This document shows positions 1 through 8,978 of a stretch of DNA of 64,000 nucleotides, piece by piece; position 1 is the first letter of the stretch, and the number at the start of each line of letters is the position of its first letter. The position numbers were made by a program, and so were the translations under genes. This DNA comes from Shimia sp040370365 (GTDB lineage: Bacteria > Pseudomonadota > Alphaproteobacteria > Rhodobacterales > Rhodobacteraceae), in assembly GCF_040370365.1 (NCBI RefSeq), contig NZ_BAABWQ010000003.1, forward strand, positions 744,001 through 808,000, read 5' to 3'. The notes below the pieces were generated by a model that did no database searches, had not been told where the DNA came from, and saw only the letters and a list, made by a program, of their open reading frames with translations.

Positions 1-1
1 A

Positions 2-337
2 GGCATATTGCTGTACTTAAACCAAGAAGGCCGCGGCATCGGGTTGGCCAATAAAATGCGGGCTTATTCCTTGCAAGATCAAGGCTTTGACACCGTTGAG
101 GCCAACCACCGTCTGGGATTTGAAGATGATGAGCGCGATTTTCGGATTGGTGCAAAAATTCTACAGGAAATGGGATTTTCACAGGTGCGGCTGCTGACCA
201 ACAACCCCCGCAAAATCGAGATGATGCAAAAAGCGGGCATCGCCGTCACAGAACACGTGCCACTTAAAGTGGGCGAAAATGCATACAATCAACATTATCT
301 GGCCACCAAGGCCCGTAAATCGGGACATATGCTGTGA
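2..337 (+). CDS. ribA: GTP cyclohydrolase II, C-terminal part (truncated by window edge)
   Basis: This is the C-terminal part of GTP cyclohydrolase II, which opens the imidazole ring of GTP to start riboflavin synthesis. The reading frame enters from before base 1, so the start and the zinc-binding cysteines lie outside the window. The visible part begins with the family's conserved LYLNQEGRGIGL stretch, followed by YSLQDQGFDTVEAN and the LLTNNPRKIEMMQKAGI stretch typical of RibA C-termini. The stop overlaps the GTG start of the next gene (ctGTGa), so the two are probably translated together. Whether a RibB (DHBP synthase) domain is fused upstream cannot be seen. Confidence 0.88.
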   Translation, partial: GILLYLNQEGRGIGLANKMRAYSLQDQGFDTVEANHRLGFEDDERDFRIGAKILQEMGFSQVRLLTNNPRKIEMMQKAGIAVTEHVPLKVGENAYNQHYLATKARKSGHML

Positions 338-828
338 CGCCCAATGATCTGGTGCTGACGCCACGCGGCGTACGTTTCTGGGGCCGGTATATTCCGTGTA
401 GCATTGGCAAAGGCGGCCTGACGTCCACCAAACAAGAGGGGGATGGCGCGACACCTCGGGGCACCCACCATGTTGTTGGCCTGCTCTACCGAGCTGATCG
501 GATGGCCAGACCCACCAGCTGGGCGGAGCCGATTGGTAAAGATGATCTTTGGTCAGATGAGTCCGGTGACACGGCCTATAACCAATGGGTGTGCGCGCCT
601 TACGGAGCCAGCCATGAGCGTTTGCGCCGCAGCGATCCGCTCTACGACTTAATCTTGGTGCTAGACTGGAACTGGCCTCAGGCCACGCCAGGGGCGGGCT
701 CTGCTATTTTTATGCATCAATGGCGCCGTCCCGGATATTGCACAGAGGGCTGTATCGCCTTTTCGCGTTCAAATTTACGCTGGATAGCTGCGCGTGCCAC
801 ACCGGGCACACGCGTGATCGTCAGGTAG
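334..828 (+). CDS. L,D-transpeptidase family (YkuD-like) protein
   Basis: A 164-residue protein of the YkuD L,D-transpeptidase type, a family that forms 3-3 peptidoglycan cross-links or anchors proteins to peptidoglycan using an active-site cysteine. Near the C-terminus there is a histidine (FMHQW) followed about 11 residues later by TEGCIAF, matching the family's His...(S/T)xGC catalytic signature. An early 'GKGGLTSTKQEGDGATPRG' stretch is the usual substrate-loop region (K-x-E-G-D-x-x-T-P-x-G). No signal peptide is visible, which is common for this short alphaproteobacterial subgroup. The start is a GTG that overlaps the ribA stop by four bases. Confidence 0.8.
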   Translation: MTPNDLVLTPRGVRFWGRYIPCSIGKGGLTSTKQEGDGATPRGTHHVVGLLYRADRMARPTSWAEPIGKDDLWSDESGDTAYNQWVCAPYGASHERLRRSDPLYDLILVLDWNWPQATPGAGSAIFMHQWRRPGYCTEGCIAFSRSNLRWIAARATPGTRVIVR

Positions 829-870
829 TCAATTCTTCAGGGCATTTTGGGAGCATTCAGATCCGGAGAT

Positions 871-1521
871 TTAGTAATCGCGTGCCCCAAAAATAGCAGA
901 CCCCACGCGCACATGTGTGGCCCCAAGCGCCACAGCGCGCTCGTAGTCGCCACTCATGCCCATCGAAAGCCCGGACAGGCCTGTGCGGGCGGCGAGTTTT
1001 GCCAAGAGCGCAAAATGCAAAGAAGGTTCTTCATCCACAGGCGGGATGCACATCAGACCGACCACAGGCAAATCCAACGCACTACACTCTACCACAAAGG
1101 CCTCGATCTCAGACGGAAGGACACCAGATTTTTGTGCTTCTTCACCGGTGTTCACCTGAATGAACAGCTCCGGACAATGGCCCTCTTCCTGCGCGAGACG
1201 GGCCAAAGTCTTGGCAAGTTTGGGGCGATCCAGAGAATGGATGGCATCAAACAATCCCATCGCTTGTCGGGCTTTGTTGGTTTGAAGCGGGCCAAGCAGA
1301 TGCACCTTGGCATCTGGATAGGTTTCGCGGAAAATGGGCCATTTACCTGCGGCCTCTTGCACTTGGTTCTCACCAAAAAGCCGGTGACCTTGTTCCAAGA
1401 CCTCGATGACACGTGCATCTGGTTGCCGCTTGCTGACCGCGATCAACTGGGCTGCACCTTCAGGACGGCCTGCGGCGGCCTCTGCTTTGGCGATGTGGGC
1501 GGAAATTTCGGTGAGCGACAT
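871..1521 (-). CDS. yggS: YggS family PLP homeostasis protein
   Basis: A 216-residue YggS/PROSC-type protein, which binds pyridoxal phosphate and helps keep vitamin B6 and amino acid pools balanced; no enzyme activity is established for the family. The PLP lysine lies in LIAVSKRQPDARVIEVL, followed by the typical GENQVQEA and the LGPLQTNKARQA segment; the C-terminal SMGMSGDYERAVALGATHVRVGSAIFG phosphate-binding region is complete. The ATG at 1521 is preferred over a TTG at 1527 because GAAGGG lies about seven bases upstream of it. It stands alone on the minus strand, downstream of the porin gene and its terminator. Confidence 0.9.
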   Translation of the reverse strand: MSLTEISAHIAKAEAAAGRPEGAAQLIAVSKRQPDARVIEVLEQGHRLFGENQVQEAAGKWPIFRETYPDAKVHLLGPLQTNKARQAMGLFDAIHSLDRPKLAKTLARLAQEEGHCPELFIQVNTGEEAQKSGVLPSEIEAFVVECSALDLPVVGLMCIPPVDEEPSLHFALLAKLAARTGLSGLSMGMSGDYERAVALGATHVRVGSAIFGARDY

Positions 1522-1569
1522 TAGCAAACCCTTCGTTGGTGGCAGGTCGCAGACATCACACTTTTGCGC

Positions 1570-1606
1570 AAAAAGAAAGGGGCAGGCTCTTGCGAGCCCG
1601 CCCCAA
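1570..1606 (-). terminator. Rho-independent terminator of the porin gene
   Basis: Read on the minus strand, a GC-rich hairpin (GGGGCGGGCTC, short loop, GAGCCTGCCCC) is followed by TTTCTTTTT. It sits just after the porin stop codon at 1629. Confidence 0.85.
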
Positions 1607-1628
1607 AAGACTTGGTGTTGTTCAGCTA

Positions 1629-2570
1629 TTAGAAGCTGAATTTTACACCCAGGTCAGCTGCTGTGTTGCCAGCTGCGTTGGAACCAACACCGGCACCCAG
1701 AGTAACGCCGCCACCCAGAGAGTGGTTAACACCGATACCGAAGGAAGTGTCGTTTGCTGTGTCGCCACCTGTGGAAACAGCTGCAACCAGAGTGGTCGCT
1801 GCGGAAATCGCGTAGGAGCCAGAAGCACCAACCAGGATGTCGTCTTGTGCGTCGTTGTCACCAACAATCACGTTGTAGCCGAAGTCACCAAAGGAACCAC
1901 CAGCACCAAGGACCCACTGGTCGCTGGAGTCGGAGCTACCGTAAGCCAAACCAACTTTATGCGCGCCGAAGCTGTAGCTTGCACCAACTTGGAAGTTTTC
2001 TTCTGCAGCGTCAGCGTCGGCTGCTGGCAGATCGTTTGCTTCGGTGTAAGAAGCGCTGACTGCGAAATCGCCTGCAGAGTACAGAACTTTAACAGTGTTA
2101 GCGTCTTCGTTGCCTGCACCGGAGAAACCGTTAGCAATGAAGCCTTCTTTGTTGGAGTTCTGCTCGATGAAGCCTGTGAAGCCTACACCAGTACCACCCC
2201 AGCTGAAGTGATCGCCGGAGTCCAGAACGTCAGATACGGAACCTACGTCAACACGCAGACCGCCAGTGGATACTGCGAAGCCAACTGCGCCTGGGCCAAC
2301 ACCGGTAGAACCGTTAGAAGTGCTGTTGCCTGCGTCGGATGTGAAACCTTCGTTGGACTCAAGACGGATACGAGCTTCGAACTTAACGCCGCCATCGGTT
2401 TCTGCGATGCCAGTGAAGTTGATACGAATACGCTGCTCAAGAATAGTTTCTTCAGCGCGGTTTTCTTCGTAAGTCAGACCAAAACGTGCGGAGCCGGATA
2501 CGGCCAATTCTGCTGCTGCTACGGATGCGGTTGCAACCAGTGCAGTTGTAGCGAAGAGAATCTTTTTCAT
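1629..2570 (-). CDS. Outer-membrane porin (Gram-negative porin family)
   Basis: A 313-residue outer-membrane porin for diffusion of small solutes. A clear Sec signal (MKKILFATTALVATASVAAAE) is followed by alternating beta strands typical of a 16-stranded barrel: SGSARFGLTYEENRAEE, EQRIRINFTG, and so on; the chain ends in GVKFSF, with the terminal Phe needed for BAM recognition. Glycine, alanine and aspartate are abundant and there is no cysteine. The ATG at 2570 is chosen because GAGGGA lies just upstream and because it gives the signal peptide directly; the reading frame extends 34 codons further but that part does not look like protein. Monocistronic, with its own terminator. Confidence 0.93.
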   Translation of the reverse strand: MKKILFATTALVATASVAAAELAVSGSARFGLTYEENRAEETILEQRIRINFTGIAETDGGVKFEARIRLESNEGFTSDAGNSTSNGSTGVGPGAVGFAVSTGGLRVDVGSVSDVLDSGDHFSWGGTGVGFTGFIEQNSNKEGFIANGFSGAGNEDANTVKVLYSAGDFAVSASYTEANDLPAADADAAEENFQVGASYSFGAHKVGLAYGSSDSSDQWVLGAGGSFGDFGYNVIVGDNDAQDDILVGASGSYAISAATTLVAAVSTGGDTANDTSFGIGVNHSLGGGVTLGAGVGSNAAGNTAADLGVKFSF

Positions 2571-2880
2571 GATTTTTCCCTCGGATTTCCAATTCATGCG
2601 CCCAACCCGGAGAATCCGTAATTGGGTATGCGGTAGTCTCTCGCTCTTTTTGGGGTGTTTTGGCAAGCGCATCGAAAAGCTTTAAGAGAAAGTGACCAGA
2701 CGTGGTGCAGACATGCCACACCCAACCATAGTGGCAAAATTTCGCCGATAAGTTAACCATTTGACAGGCATGGGGCATCTATAGACACCGTCACGACTGC
2801 TCCAAAGACTTCTGCAAGACTCTTGCTCAAGTGGCGCAGCTTGGCTAGGACGGGTACAAACCACGTCTTGAGGCAGTTTA
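2571..2880. other. Divergent intergenic region between porin and DUF3576 genes
   Basis: A 310-base gap holding the promoters for the porin (minus) and the lipoprotein gene (plus). I see the porin ribosome-binding site (2571-2585) and a TTAACCAT octamer immediately followed by TTGACA (2753-2766), but no confident -10 element for either gene. Open frames crossing this gap do not resemble proteins. Confidence 0.6.
2753..2760 (+). promoter_or_regulatory. Candidate CtrA-like half site TTAACCAT
   Basis: The octamer TTAACCAT matches the half site commonly reported for the cell-cycle regulator CtrA in alphaproteobacteria, and it abuts a TTGACA that could be a -35 element for the DUF3576 gene. A single octamer is weak evidence. 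Confidence 0.25.
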
Positions 2881-3357
2881 ATGGAACTTCACCGTCGTCC
2901 CGTCCTTTTGGCCGCACTTGTTGCTGCGCTCACCCTAACGGCCTGTGGCAATAGGAATAAAAACCCCACTGGCTTGCTGTTGGATGGTCGCACGACGGAA
3001 TACACTCAAGAACGTGAGACGATTTGGGACGCCTTTGGCCCGGACAACTCAGATGAAACTGTCCGTGTGAACAAATATCTTTGGGCGGCGTCGCTTGAAG
3101 TGCTTGATTTCCTGCCAGTGCAAACTGTGGACCCCTTTAGTGGCGTGATCTCTACTGGCTACGGCACACCTCCGGGTGGCGGACGGTCCTACCGTGCCAC
3201 GATCTATATCCGCGACTCAGCGCTTGATGCGCGTTCTCTCAATGTTGCGCTGCAATCCAGCGGTGGACGCGCCGTGCCCGAAAGCACTGCACGGGCTGTG
3301 GAAGACGCTATCCTGACCCGCGCGCGCCAGCTGCGCATTCAGGACCGCAAGATCTAA
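2881..3357 (+). CDS. DUF3576 family lipoprotein
   Basis: A 158-residue predicted lipoprotein of the DUF3576 family, conserved in alphaproteobacteria and without assigned function. The N-terminus (MELHRRPVLLAALVAALT) ends in a lipobox LTACG with Cys21-22 region, so the mature protein is probably anchored to a membrane. The family core is recognisable: the 'TIWDAFG' and 'VNKYLWAASLEVLDFLPV' segments, a glycine-rich loop (GYGTPPGGGRSYRATIYI), and a C-terminal helical DAILTRARQLRIQDRKI. In related bacteria the gene is often near leuS-lptE-holA, as here, though a divergent glycosyltransferase gene intervenes. A strong terminator follows. Confidence 0.85.
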   Translation: MELHRRPVLLAALVAALTLTACGNRNKNPTGLLLDGRTTEYTQERETIWDAFGPDNSDETVRVNKYLWAASLEVLDFLPVQTVDPFSGVISTGYGTPPGGGRSYRATIYIRDSALDARSLNVALQSSGGRAVPESTARAVEDAILTRARQLRIQDRKI

Positions 3358-3383
3358 GCACCTCTAAGACACGCGTTACAATG

Positions 3384-3413
3384 AGCCGCAGCAGAAATGC
3401 CGCGGCTTTTTTT
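3384..3413 (+). terminator. Rho-independent terminator of the DUF3576 gene
   Basis: The hairpin AGCCGCAGCA-GAAA-TGCCGCGGCT (one mismatch) is followed by seven T. It also touches the end of the convergent glycosyltransferase gene at 3417. Confidence 0.9.
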
Positions 3414-3416
3414 GTA

Positions 3417-4679
3417 TCAGCTGCGCAATGCTCCCGGGTCCATGTTGTAGAGACTGTCTATCCAGTCGAGTTGTTTTGGAAGGCAGTGATTTTGCAAATC
3501 ATACGTCTCAACCGCCATGGCACGGGAAGCTTGCGCCATATGTGCACGCATGTCGGCATCCTCCAAAACCGTGGAAATTTCCGCAACCATGCGATCGCCG
3601 TCAAAGAAAGGGAACAAGCGGCCGGTTTCGCCGTGTTTGATCACCTCTGCCACGGGGGCGGTGTCGCTCGCAATGATCGGCGCGCCGATAGACATCGCCT
3701 CCAACAAGGACCAGCTGAGCACAAATGGATAGGTCAAATAGACATGTGCGCGGCTGATTTGCAGCATCGAGAGGAATTGATCATAAGGCACTTTGCCTAA
3801 GAAATGCACCCGCTCCCAGTTGGGAGTTGGGATTTTGCCACGCACTTCGTCGATGTATTTCTGTTTCCACGTGGTGCCTTTGGGCGGTTGCGCGCCATAA
3901 CTGACCTCGTCCCCACCGACAATCAGCACATGTGCATTTGGTCGCGCCTTCAGCAAGTCCGGCAGGGCGCGCATAAAGACGTGATACCCTCGGTATGGTT
4001 CCAGATTGCGGTTCACAAACGTGATGACCTCATCTTCACGCGTAAGGACCGTGTCATCATCAAGCGCAAAGGATGCCTTTGCGTTTGGCCGCACCACATC
4101 TGTATCAATGCCATCGTGAATGATGCTGATCAGGTCTTGGTACTCCTCGGGGAATGTTGATGCTTGGAACTGTGTGGGGCTGATCATCAGATCAACGGTC
4201 TGACGGTGCATCATATTGTTGATGTTCTTCAGACGCAGCCGGATAGACTCCGTGTCGTCATGGGCTTTGGGAAACTCAGGGTCAAAGCTCGTGTCCGTGT
4301 CTTTAAGTGTGTAGTAGAGTTCACCGTACAGACCAATGCGCGCTGTGGGCCAGAGATCGCGCAAAAACATCGACTCGCCCCAGCCGGGGTGCGCAACAAT
4401 CACATCCGGCGTATAATTCTCTGCATCCCGAATTTGGCGTGCTACACTATAGCAAGCCTCAGCCCGCAACATCTTGGTTTCGAAATCCACCATCCATGGA
4501 TGTAACCCCTGCGCCGGTTTGCGTTTGATCGCATAGGGATACAGTTTGACCCCTTTCCACCCCCCAGGCTCTTTGACACGCAATGTGATGCACCGCACAT
4601 CATGGCCGCGCTCCACCAATGCGGGGGCCAGATGCTTGAACTGTCCGGGGAAATTCTGGTGAATGAAAAGGATCTTCAC
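3417..4679 (-). CDS. Glycosyltransferase family 4 (GT-B) protein
   Basis: A 420-residue GT-B glycosyltransferase, likely transferring a sugar from a nucleotide donor during surface glycan assembly. The N-terminus KILFIHQNFPGQFKHLAPAL is typical of a subgroup with a Glyco_trans_4-like acceptor domain; the C-terminal donor domain has TFVNRNLEPYRGYHVFMRALP, NAHVLIVGGDEVSYG and the SLLEAMSIGAPIIAS donor-site motif. I choose the GTG at 4679 because it begins exactly at the conserved V-K-I-L strand; the open frame extends 24 codons further to 4751 with no family similarity that I recognise. The substrate cannot be inferred. It lies convergent to the DUF3576 gene and divergent from leuS. Confidence 0.85.
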   Translation of the reverse strand: MKILFIHQNFPGQFKHLAPALVERGHDVRCITLRVKEPGGWKGVKLYPYAIKRKPAQGLHPWMVDFETKMLRAEACYSVARQIRDAENYTPDVIVAHPGWGESMFLRDLWPTARIGLYGELYYTLKDTDTSFDPEFPKAHDDTESIRLRLKNINNMMHRQTVDLMISPTQFQASTFPEEYQDLISIIHDGIDTDVVRPNAKASFALDDDTVLTREDEVITFVNRNLEPYRGYHVFMRALPDLLKARPNAHVLIVGGDEVSYGAQPPKGTTWKQKYIDEVRGKIPTPNWERVHFLGKVPYDQFLSMLQISRAHVYLTYPFVLSWSLLEAMSIGAPIIASDTAPVAEVIKHGETGRLFPFFDGDRMVAEISTVLEDADMRAHMAQASRAMAVETYDLQNHCLPKQLDWIDSLYNMDPGALRS

Positions 4680-4864
4680 GCGTTTGTACCTGTAAAATTC
4701 TTCTGTTTCAGCCTGTATAGCGCAGAAATTGTCTTGGGTAAGCCAGTGCATAGGTCAAATTGAGGCGCTTCTTGCTGGACCCAGCGGGCCTGTCGGCCTA
4801 TCACCTTGCCCGAACCGCGCCACGCAATGGGTGGCTGAGACCAGAATCAAAAAGGTGACACCCT

Positions 4865-7432
4865 ATGTCGCGCTATAGCCCCGCTGAGATCGAAGCCCGC
4901 TGGCAAGAAGCCTGGAGCAAGAACGAAACCTTTAAGGCCGTTCGGGATGAAGCCAAGCCCAAATACTACGTGCTGGAGATGTTCCCTTACCCGTCTGGCA
5001 AACTGCACATGGGGCATGTGCGCAACTACACCATGGGGGATGTGATCGCGCGCTACAAAATCGCCACCGGTCACAACGTGCTGCACCCTATGGGCTTTGA
5101 CGCCTTTGGTATGCCGGCCGAGAACGCCGCAATGGCCAGCGGGGGACACCCCAAGGATTGGACCTATTCCAACATCGACACGATGGTGGAACAGATGAAG
5201 CCGCTGGGCCTGTCACTTGATTGGTCGCGCATGTTTGCGACCTGTGATGAGGATTATTACGGACAGCAGCAGGCGCTGTTCCTCGACTTCCTTGAAAAAG
5301 GTCTGGTCTATCGCAAGAACGCTGTGGTGAACTGGGACCCGGTCGACATGACCGTGCTTGCCAACGAGCAAGTTGAAGGGGGCCGTGGTTGGCGCTCTGG
5401 CGCCTTGGTGGAGCGGCGTGAACTGACGCAATGGTTCTTTAAGATTTCAGAGCACTCTGATGAATTGCTGACAGCCCTAGACGATCTGGACAATTGGCCT
5501 GCCAAGGTGCGGCTGATGCAAGAGAACTGGATCGGCAAGTCCCGCGGGTTGGAGTTTGGGTTTGAGCGCACAGATGGTGGCGAGCCAATCACCGTGTACA
5601 CGACACGCCCAGACACCTTGATGGGTGCGTCTTTTGTCGGAATTTCGCCCGACCACCCGATTGCGAAGGAGCTGGAAGCGTCTCACCCTGAGGTCGCGGC
5701 CTTTGTGGCGGAGTGCCGCAAGGGTGGCACCACCGAAGAGGCCATCGAGACCGGCGAGAAGTTGGGCTATGACACCGGCATTCGTGTGAAACACCCGCTG
5801 AACCCTGAGTGGGACCTGCCGGTCTGGATCGCGAATTTCATTCTGATGGATTACGGCACGGGCGCGATTTTTGCCTGTCCTGCACATGATCAGCGCGATT
5901 TGGATTTCTGCCGCAAGTATGATTTGCCGGTGGTCGATACGTTCTATGCGATTGGTGATGAGACACCAGTGGACAAAACCGCCTTTGTGCCAGGCAAAGA
6001 CGAAAAGGTGAAATGGGTGAACCATTTTGCTGGTCTGGATGAGGCCACCGGCCAAGAGGCCATCGATGTGACCATCGATTTTGCCGAGAAGGCCGGTTGG
6101 GGCAAAGGCGTGACCAACTTCCGCCTGCGCGATTGGGGCCTGAGCCGTCAGCGTTATTGGGGCTGCCCCATTCCTGTGGTGCATTGTGACAGCTGTGGCG
6201 TGGTGCCGGAGAAAAAAGAAAACCTGCCAATCGCGCTGCCGTATGATGAAGACGGCAAAGCCATTGATTTTTCGGTGCCCGGCAATCCGCTGGACCGTCA
6301 CCCAAGCTGGCGTGATTGCAGTTGCCCGAAATGTGGCGCACCTGCGAAGCGTGAGACCGATACGATGGACACCTTTGTGGACAGCTCTTGGTATTTCGCG
6401 CGCTTCACCGCGCCCACGGCGGACACACCCACTGTGGCCGAAGACGCCGCGTATTGGATGAACGTTGATCAATACATCGGCGGCATTGAGCACGCGATTC
6501 TGCACCTGCTCTACTCACGGTTCTTTGCGCGGGCGATGCACATTTGTGGCCATCTGCCAGAAACGGCAATTGAGCCCTTTGACGCGCTGTTCACCCAAGG
6601 CATGGTGACCCACGCGATCTACAAACGTGAAAATCAAAGCGGTCGCCCGAGTTATTTCTACCCCGAAGAGGTGGAGCTGCGCGACGGTAAAGCGTTTTTG
6701 AAAGAGGACGGTTCGGAAGTGGATATTGTGCCATCTGCGAAGATGTCCAAATCCAAGAACAACGTGGTGGACCCTCTCTTTATTATCGAAAACTACGGCG
6801 CCGACACCGCGCGCTGGTTTGTGTTGTCTGACAGCCCGCCCGAGCGGGATGTGGAATGGACCGCCTCAGGCGCGGAGGCCGCCTACAAACACCTCACCCG
6901 CGTTTGGGGCCTCTGTGACAGGATTGGCACCATGGACGAGGCTGACAAAGGGCAAGGCGATGACACCTTGTTGCGCGAGATGCATAAAGCGATCCGCGAT
7001 GTGACGCTGGGCGTGGAGAGCTTTGGCTTTAACGCGTCAATTGCGAAGCTCTATGCTTTCACCAACGCGATTGCCAAATCCAAGGCCGGTAAAGCCGCCA
7101 AGCGGGAAGCCATCATGACCTTGGCGCAGTTGATGTCGCCAATGACACCGCATTTGGCAGAGGACATCTGGGCGCATCAAGGCGGCGAAGGTCTCGTGGT
7201 CAACGCCCCGTGGCCCGTGGCCGATGAGGCGATGCTGATTGAGGCCAATGTGACCATGCCCATTCAAATCAACGGCAAACGGCGTGGGGAAATCACCGTT
7301 CCCAAAGATATGCCAAAAGAAGAGGTTGAAAAGCTGGCGCTGGCACAGGAAGCTGTGGTGCGCACGCTGGATGGGGCCCAGCCTAAGAAAATCATCGTTG
7401 TCCCCGGTCGGATTGTGAATGTCGTCGCTTAA
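4865..7432 (+). CDS. leuS: Leucine-tRNA ligase
   Basis: An 855-residue class I leucyl-tRNA synthetase, which charges tRNA-Leu in the cytoplasm and edits misactivated amino acids. The ATP-binding HMGH motif is at about residues 48-51 and KMSKS at about 626-630. Between them lie the CP1 editing domain, which contains the family's TTRPDTLMGASFV threonine-rich loop, and a zinc-like CPxCG segment (DCSCPKCGAPAKRETDTMDTF). The C-terminal anticodon-binding helices end in the small IXW-like domain. Length is normal for the family. Its last codons overlap the lptE start by 14 bases. Confidence 0.98.
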   Translation: MSRYSPAEIEARWQEAWSKNETFKAVRDEAKPKYYVLEMFPYPSGKLHMGHVRNYTMGDVIARYKIATGHNVLHPMGFDAFGMPAENAAMASGGHPKDWTYSNIDTMVEQMKPLGLSLDWSRMFATCDEDYYGQQQALFLDFLEKGLVYRKNAVVNWDPVDMTVLANEQVEGGRGWRSGALVERRELTQWFFKISEHSDELLTALDDLDNWPAKVRLMQENWIGKSRGLEFGFERTDGGEPITVYTTRPDTLMGASFVGISPDHPIAKELEASHPEVAAFVAECRKGGTTEEAIETGEKLGYDTGIRVKHPLNPEWDLPVWIANFILMDYGTGAIFACPAHDQRDLDFCRKYDLPVVDTFYAIGDETPVDKTAFVPGKDEKVKWVNHFAGLDEATGQEAIDVTIDFAEKAGWGKGVTNFRLRDWGLSRQRYWGCPIPVVHCDSCGVVPEKKENLPIALPYDEDGKAIDFSVPGNPLDRHPSWRDCSCPKCGAPAKRETDTMDTFVDSSWYFARFTAPTADTPTVAEDAAYWMNVDQYIGGIEHAILHLLYSRFFARAMHICGHLPETAIEPFDALFTQGMVTHAIYKRENQSGRPSYFYPEEVELRDGKAFLKEDGSEVDIVPSAKMSKSKNNVVDPLFIIENYGADTARWFVLSDSPPERDVEWTASGAEAAYKHLTRVWGLCDRIGTMDEADKGQGDDTLLREMHKAIRDVTLGVESFGFNASIAKLYAFTNAIAKSKAGKAAKREAIMTLAQLMSPMTPHLAEDIWAHQGGEGLVVNAPWPVADEAMLIEANVTMPIQINGKRRGEITVPKDMPKEEVEKLALAQEAVVRTLDGAQPKKIIVVPGRIVNVVA

Positions 7433-7922
7433 TCGCCGCCTCTTTTTGATATCTGCCGCTGCTTTTGGGAGCACCGTGAGCGGCTGTGGATTTGCACCTG
7501 TTTATGGCACCGATGGGGCTGCCTCTGGTCTGCTCAACAACGTTTTGGTGGATGCACCGGACGCGCACGAAAGTTATCTTTTGGTGCGCGAACTGGAATA
7601 TCGGCTTGGCCAGCCCGGCGGCGGTGCGCAATATGGATTGTCGCTGGCGATGGAACTGGACGAGCAGGCCGTGGGCAAAACCGTTGCGCAGGTGACAAAC
7701 CGCTTTGATGTCTTGGGGGCCGTCACCTATGCGCTGCGCGATCTGGGCACCACAGAGGTGCGCAGCACCGGGCGCGTGTCAACCTTTGTAAGCTACTCTG
7801 CCAGTGGCAGCACGGTGTCAGAACTGGCCTCCAAACAGGATGCCTATGAGCGCTTGATGGTGATTTTGGCAGATCGCATCGTCGCTGAGCTGCAGGCCGC
7901 CGAAGTGGCCAAACCCGCATGA
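7419..7922 (+). CDS. lptE: LPS-assembly lipoprotein LptE
   Basis: A 167-residue lipoprotein that plugs the LptD barrel and helps place lipopolysaccharide in the outer membrane. After a short signal peptide (SSLNRRLFLISAAAFG) comes the lipobox VSGCGF, followed by APVYGTDGAA, typical of alphaproteobacterial LptE. A later VTNRFDVLGAVTYALRD strand region and the C-terminal AYERLMVILADRIVAELQA helix are also typical. It overlaps leuS by 14 bases and holA by four (ATGA), so the three are cotranscribed; this order is widespread in alphaproteobacteria. Confidence 0.9.
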   Translation: MSSLNRRLFLISAAAFGSTVSGCGFAPVYGTDGAASGLLNNVLVDAPDAHESYLLVRELEYRLGQPGGGAQYGLSLAMELDEQAVGKTVAQVTNRFDVLGAVTYALRDLGTTEVRSTGRVSTFVSYSASGSTVSELASKQDAYERLMVILADRIVAELQAAEVAKPA

Positions 7923-8950
7923 AGTTAAGCGCGCGTGACGCCAACCGCTATTTTGGCACCCCAGATGCAAATCGCACGGGTGTGCTGATTTACGGGCCGG
8001 ATGCGATGCGGGTGGCGCTTAAGCGACAGGAGCTGATTGCCGCACTGATTGGCCCACAGGGCGAAGAGGAAATGCGGCTCACACGTATTCCCGGCGCGGA
8101 ACTGCGCAAAGACAAAGCGCGTCTGGTCGATGCCACCAAAGAAGTGAGCTTTTTTCCTGGGCCCCGCGTTGCCTTTGTGGAGGATGCAACCGACACGGCT
8201 GCGCCTGCGGTTTTGGCCGCTTTGGAAGACTGGATGCCGGGGGATGCCCAGATTGTGGTGACAGCCGGGCAGCTCAAGGCCAGCTCCAAGATCCGCAAGG
8301 CGTTTGAGACCCATAACAATGCCTATGCCGTGGGGATCTACAACGACCCGCCCAGCCGCGAAGAGATTGAGGTGGATCTGAAAACGGCCGGTTTGCACGC
8401 GATTGATTCAGAAGCGATGACCGATCTGTTCAACTTGGCGCGTGCACTGGACCCCGGTGATTTCCGGCAGACCTGCGAAAAGCTGGCACTGTACAAATTC
8501 CAAGACACCCAGCCCGTCACGTCAGAGGATGTGGCGGCTTGCGCGCCGGTCTCGACAGAGGCTGCGCTTGACGATGTGCTCAACATTGTGGCTGAGGGAC
8601 GCGCTCAAGAGATTGGTCCTGTGCTGCGCAAACTGGAAGCGCAAGGCGTGAACCCGGTCTCTTTGATCATCTCCGCCACCCGCCATTTTCGCGCACTCTA
8701 TGGCGCGGCCGCCGACCCCGGCGGTGCCGCAGCTGGGATAGCCCGAATGCGCCCGCCAATTTTCGGCCCGCGCCGGGATCGCATGGTGCGCCAAGCTTCT
8801 GGCTGGGGCGCAACAAAGCTAGAGCAAGCTTTGACGGGGCTTACGGACACCGATTTGCAGCTGCGCTCGGCTGGGCAACGCGCGCCAGAGATGGCGCTGG
8901 TGGAACGATTGTTCTTGCGCTTGGCAATGCTCGCGCGCCGTAGCGGCTAG
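7919..8950 (+). CDS. holA: DNA polymerase III subunit delta
   Basis: A 343-residue clamp-loader delta subunit, which opens the beta sliding clamp for the replicative polymerase. The N-terminal domain has VLIYGPDAMRVALKRQELI and RLVDATKEVSFFPGPRVAFVEDATD, with the VTAGQLKASSKIRKAFE strand-helix in the usual place for an AAA+-like fold lacking a working P-loop. The C-terminal collar domain begins around EAALDDVLNIVAEGRA and ends with the helical ATRHFRALYGAAADPGG and ALVERLFLRLAMLARR segments. Start overlaps the lptE stop (ATGA). Confidence 0.93.
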   Translation: MKLSARDANRYFGTPDANRTGVLIYGPDAMRVALKRQELIAALIGPQGEEEMRLTRIPGAELRKDKARLVDATKEVSFFPGPRVAFVEDATDTAAPAVLAALEDWMPGDAQIVVTAGQLKASSKIRKAFETHNNAYAVGIYNDPPSREEIEVDLKTAGLHAIDSEAMTDLFNLARALDPGDFRQTCEKLALYKFQDTQPVTSEDVAACAPVSTEAALDDVLNIVAEGRAQEIGPVLRKLEAQGVNPVSLIISATRHFRALYGAAADPGGAAAGIARMRPPIFGPRRDRMVRQASGWGATKLEQALTGLTDTDLQLRSAGQRAPEMALVERLFLRLAMLARRSG

Positions 8951-8958
8951 ACGCCATA

Positions 8959-8978
8959 GGCTCAGCGCAAGCTGAGCC
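8959..8978 (+). terminator. Perfect 8-bp hairpin with GCAA loop after holA
   Basis: GGCTCAGC-GCAA-GCTGAGCC lies eight bases after the holA stop. A second GC-rich hairpin (GGCGG-cgtg-CCGCC region near 8996-9010) follows. There is no U tract, so it may be a 3'-end stabiliser rather than an intrinsic terminator. Confidence 0.4.

Noticed and set aside
847..1524. Plus-strand frame opposite the YggS gene
   Set aside because: Shadow of a clearly recognised gene; residue mix is not protein-like.
1536..2621. A 361-residue frame on the plus strand over the porin
   Set aside because: It is the antisense shadow of the porin gene; the porin has a signal peptide, ribosome-binding site and C-terminal Phe. 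The shadow is rich in Cys and Asn with no family match.
5477..6505. A 342-residue minus-strand frame inside leuS
   Set aside because: Shadow of leuS, which has all motifs.
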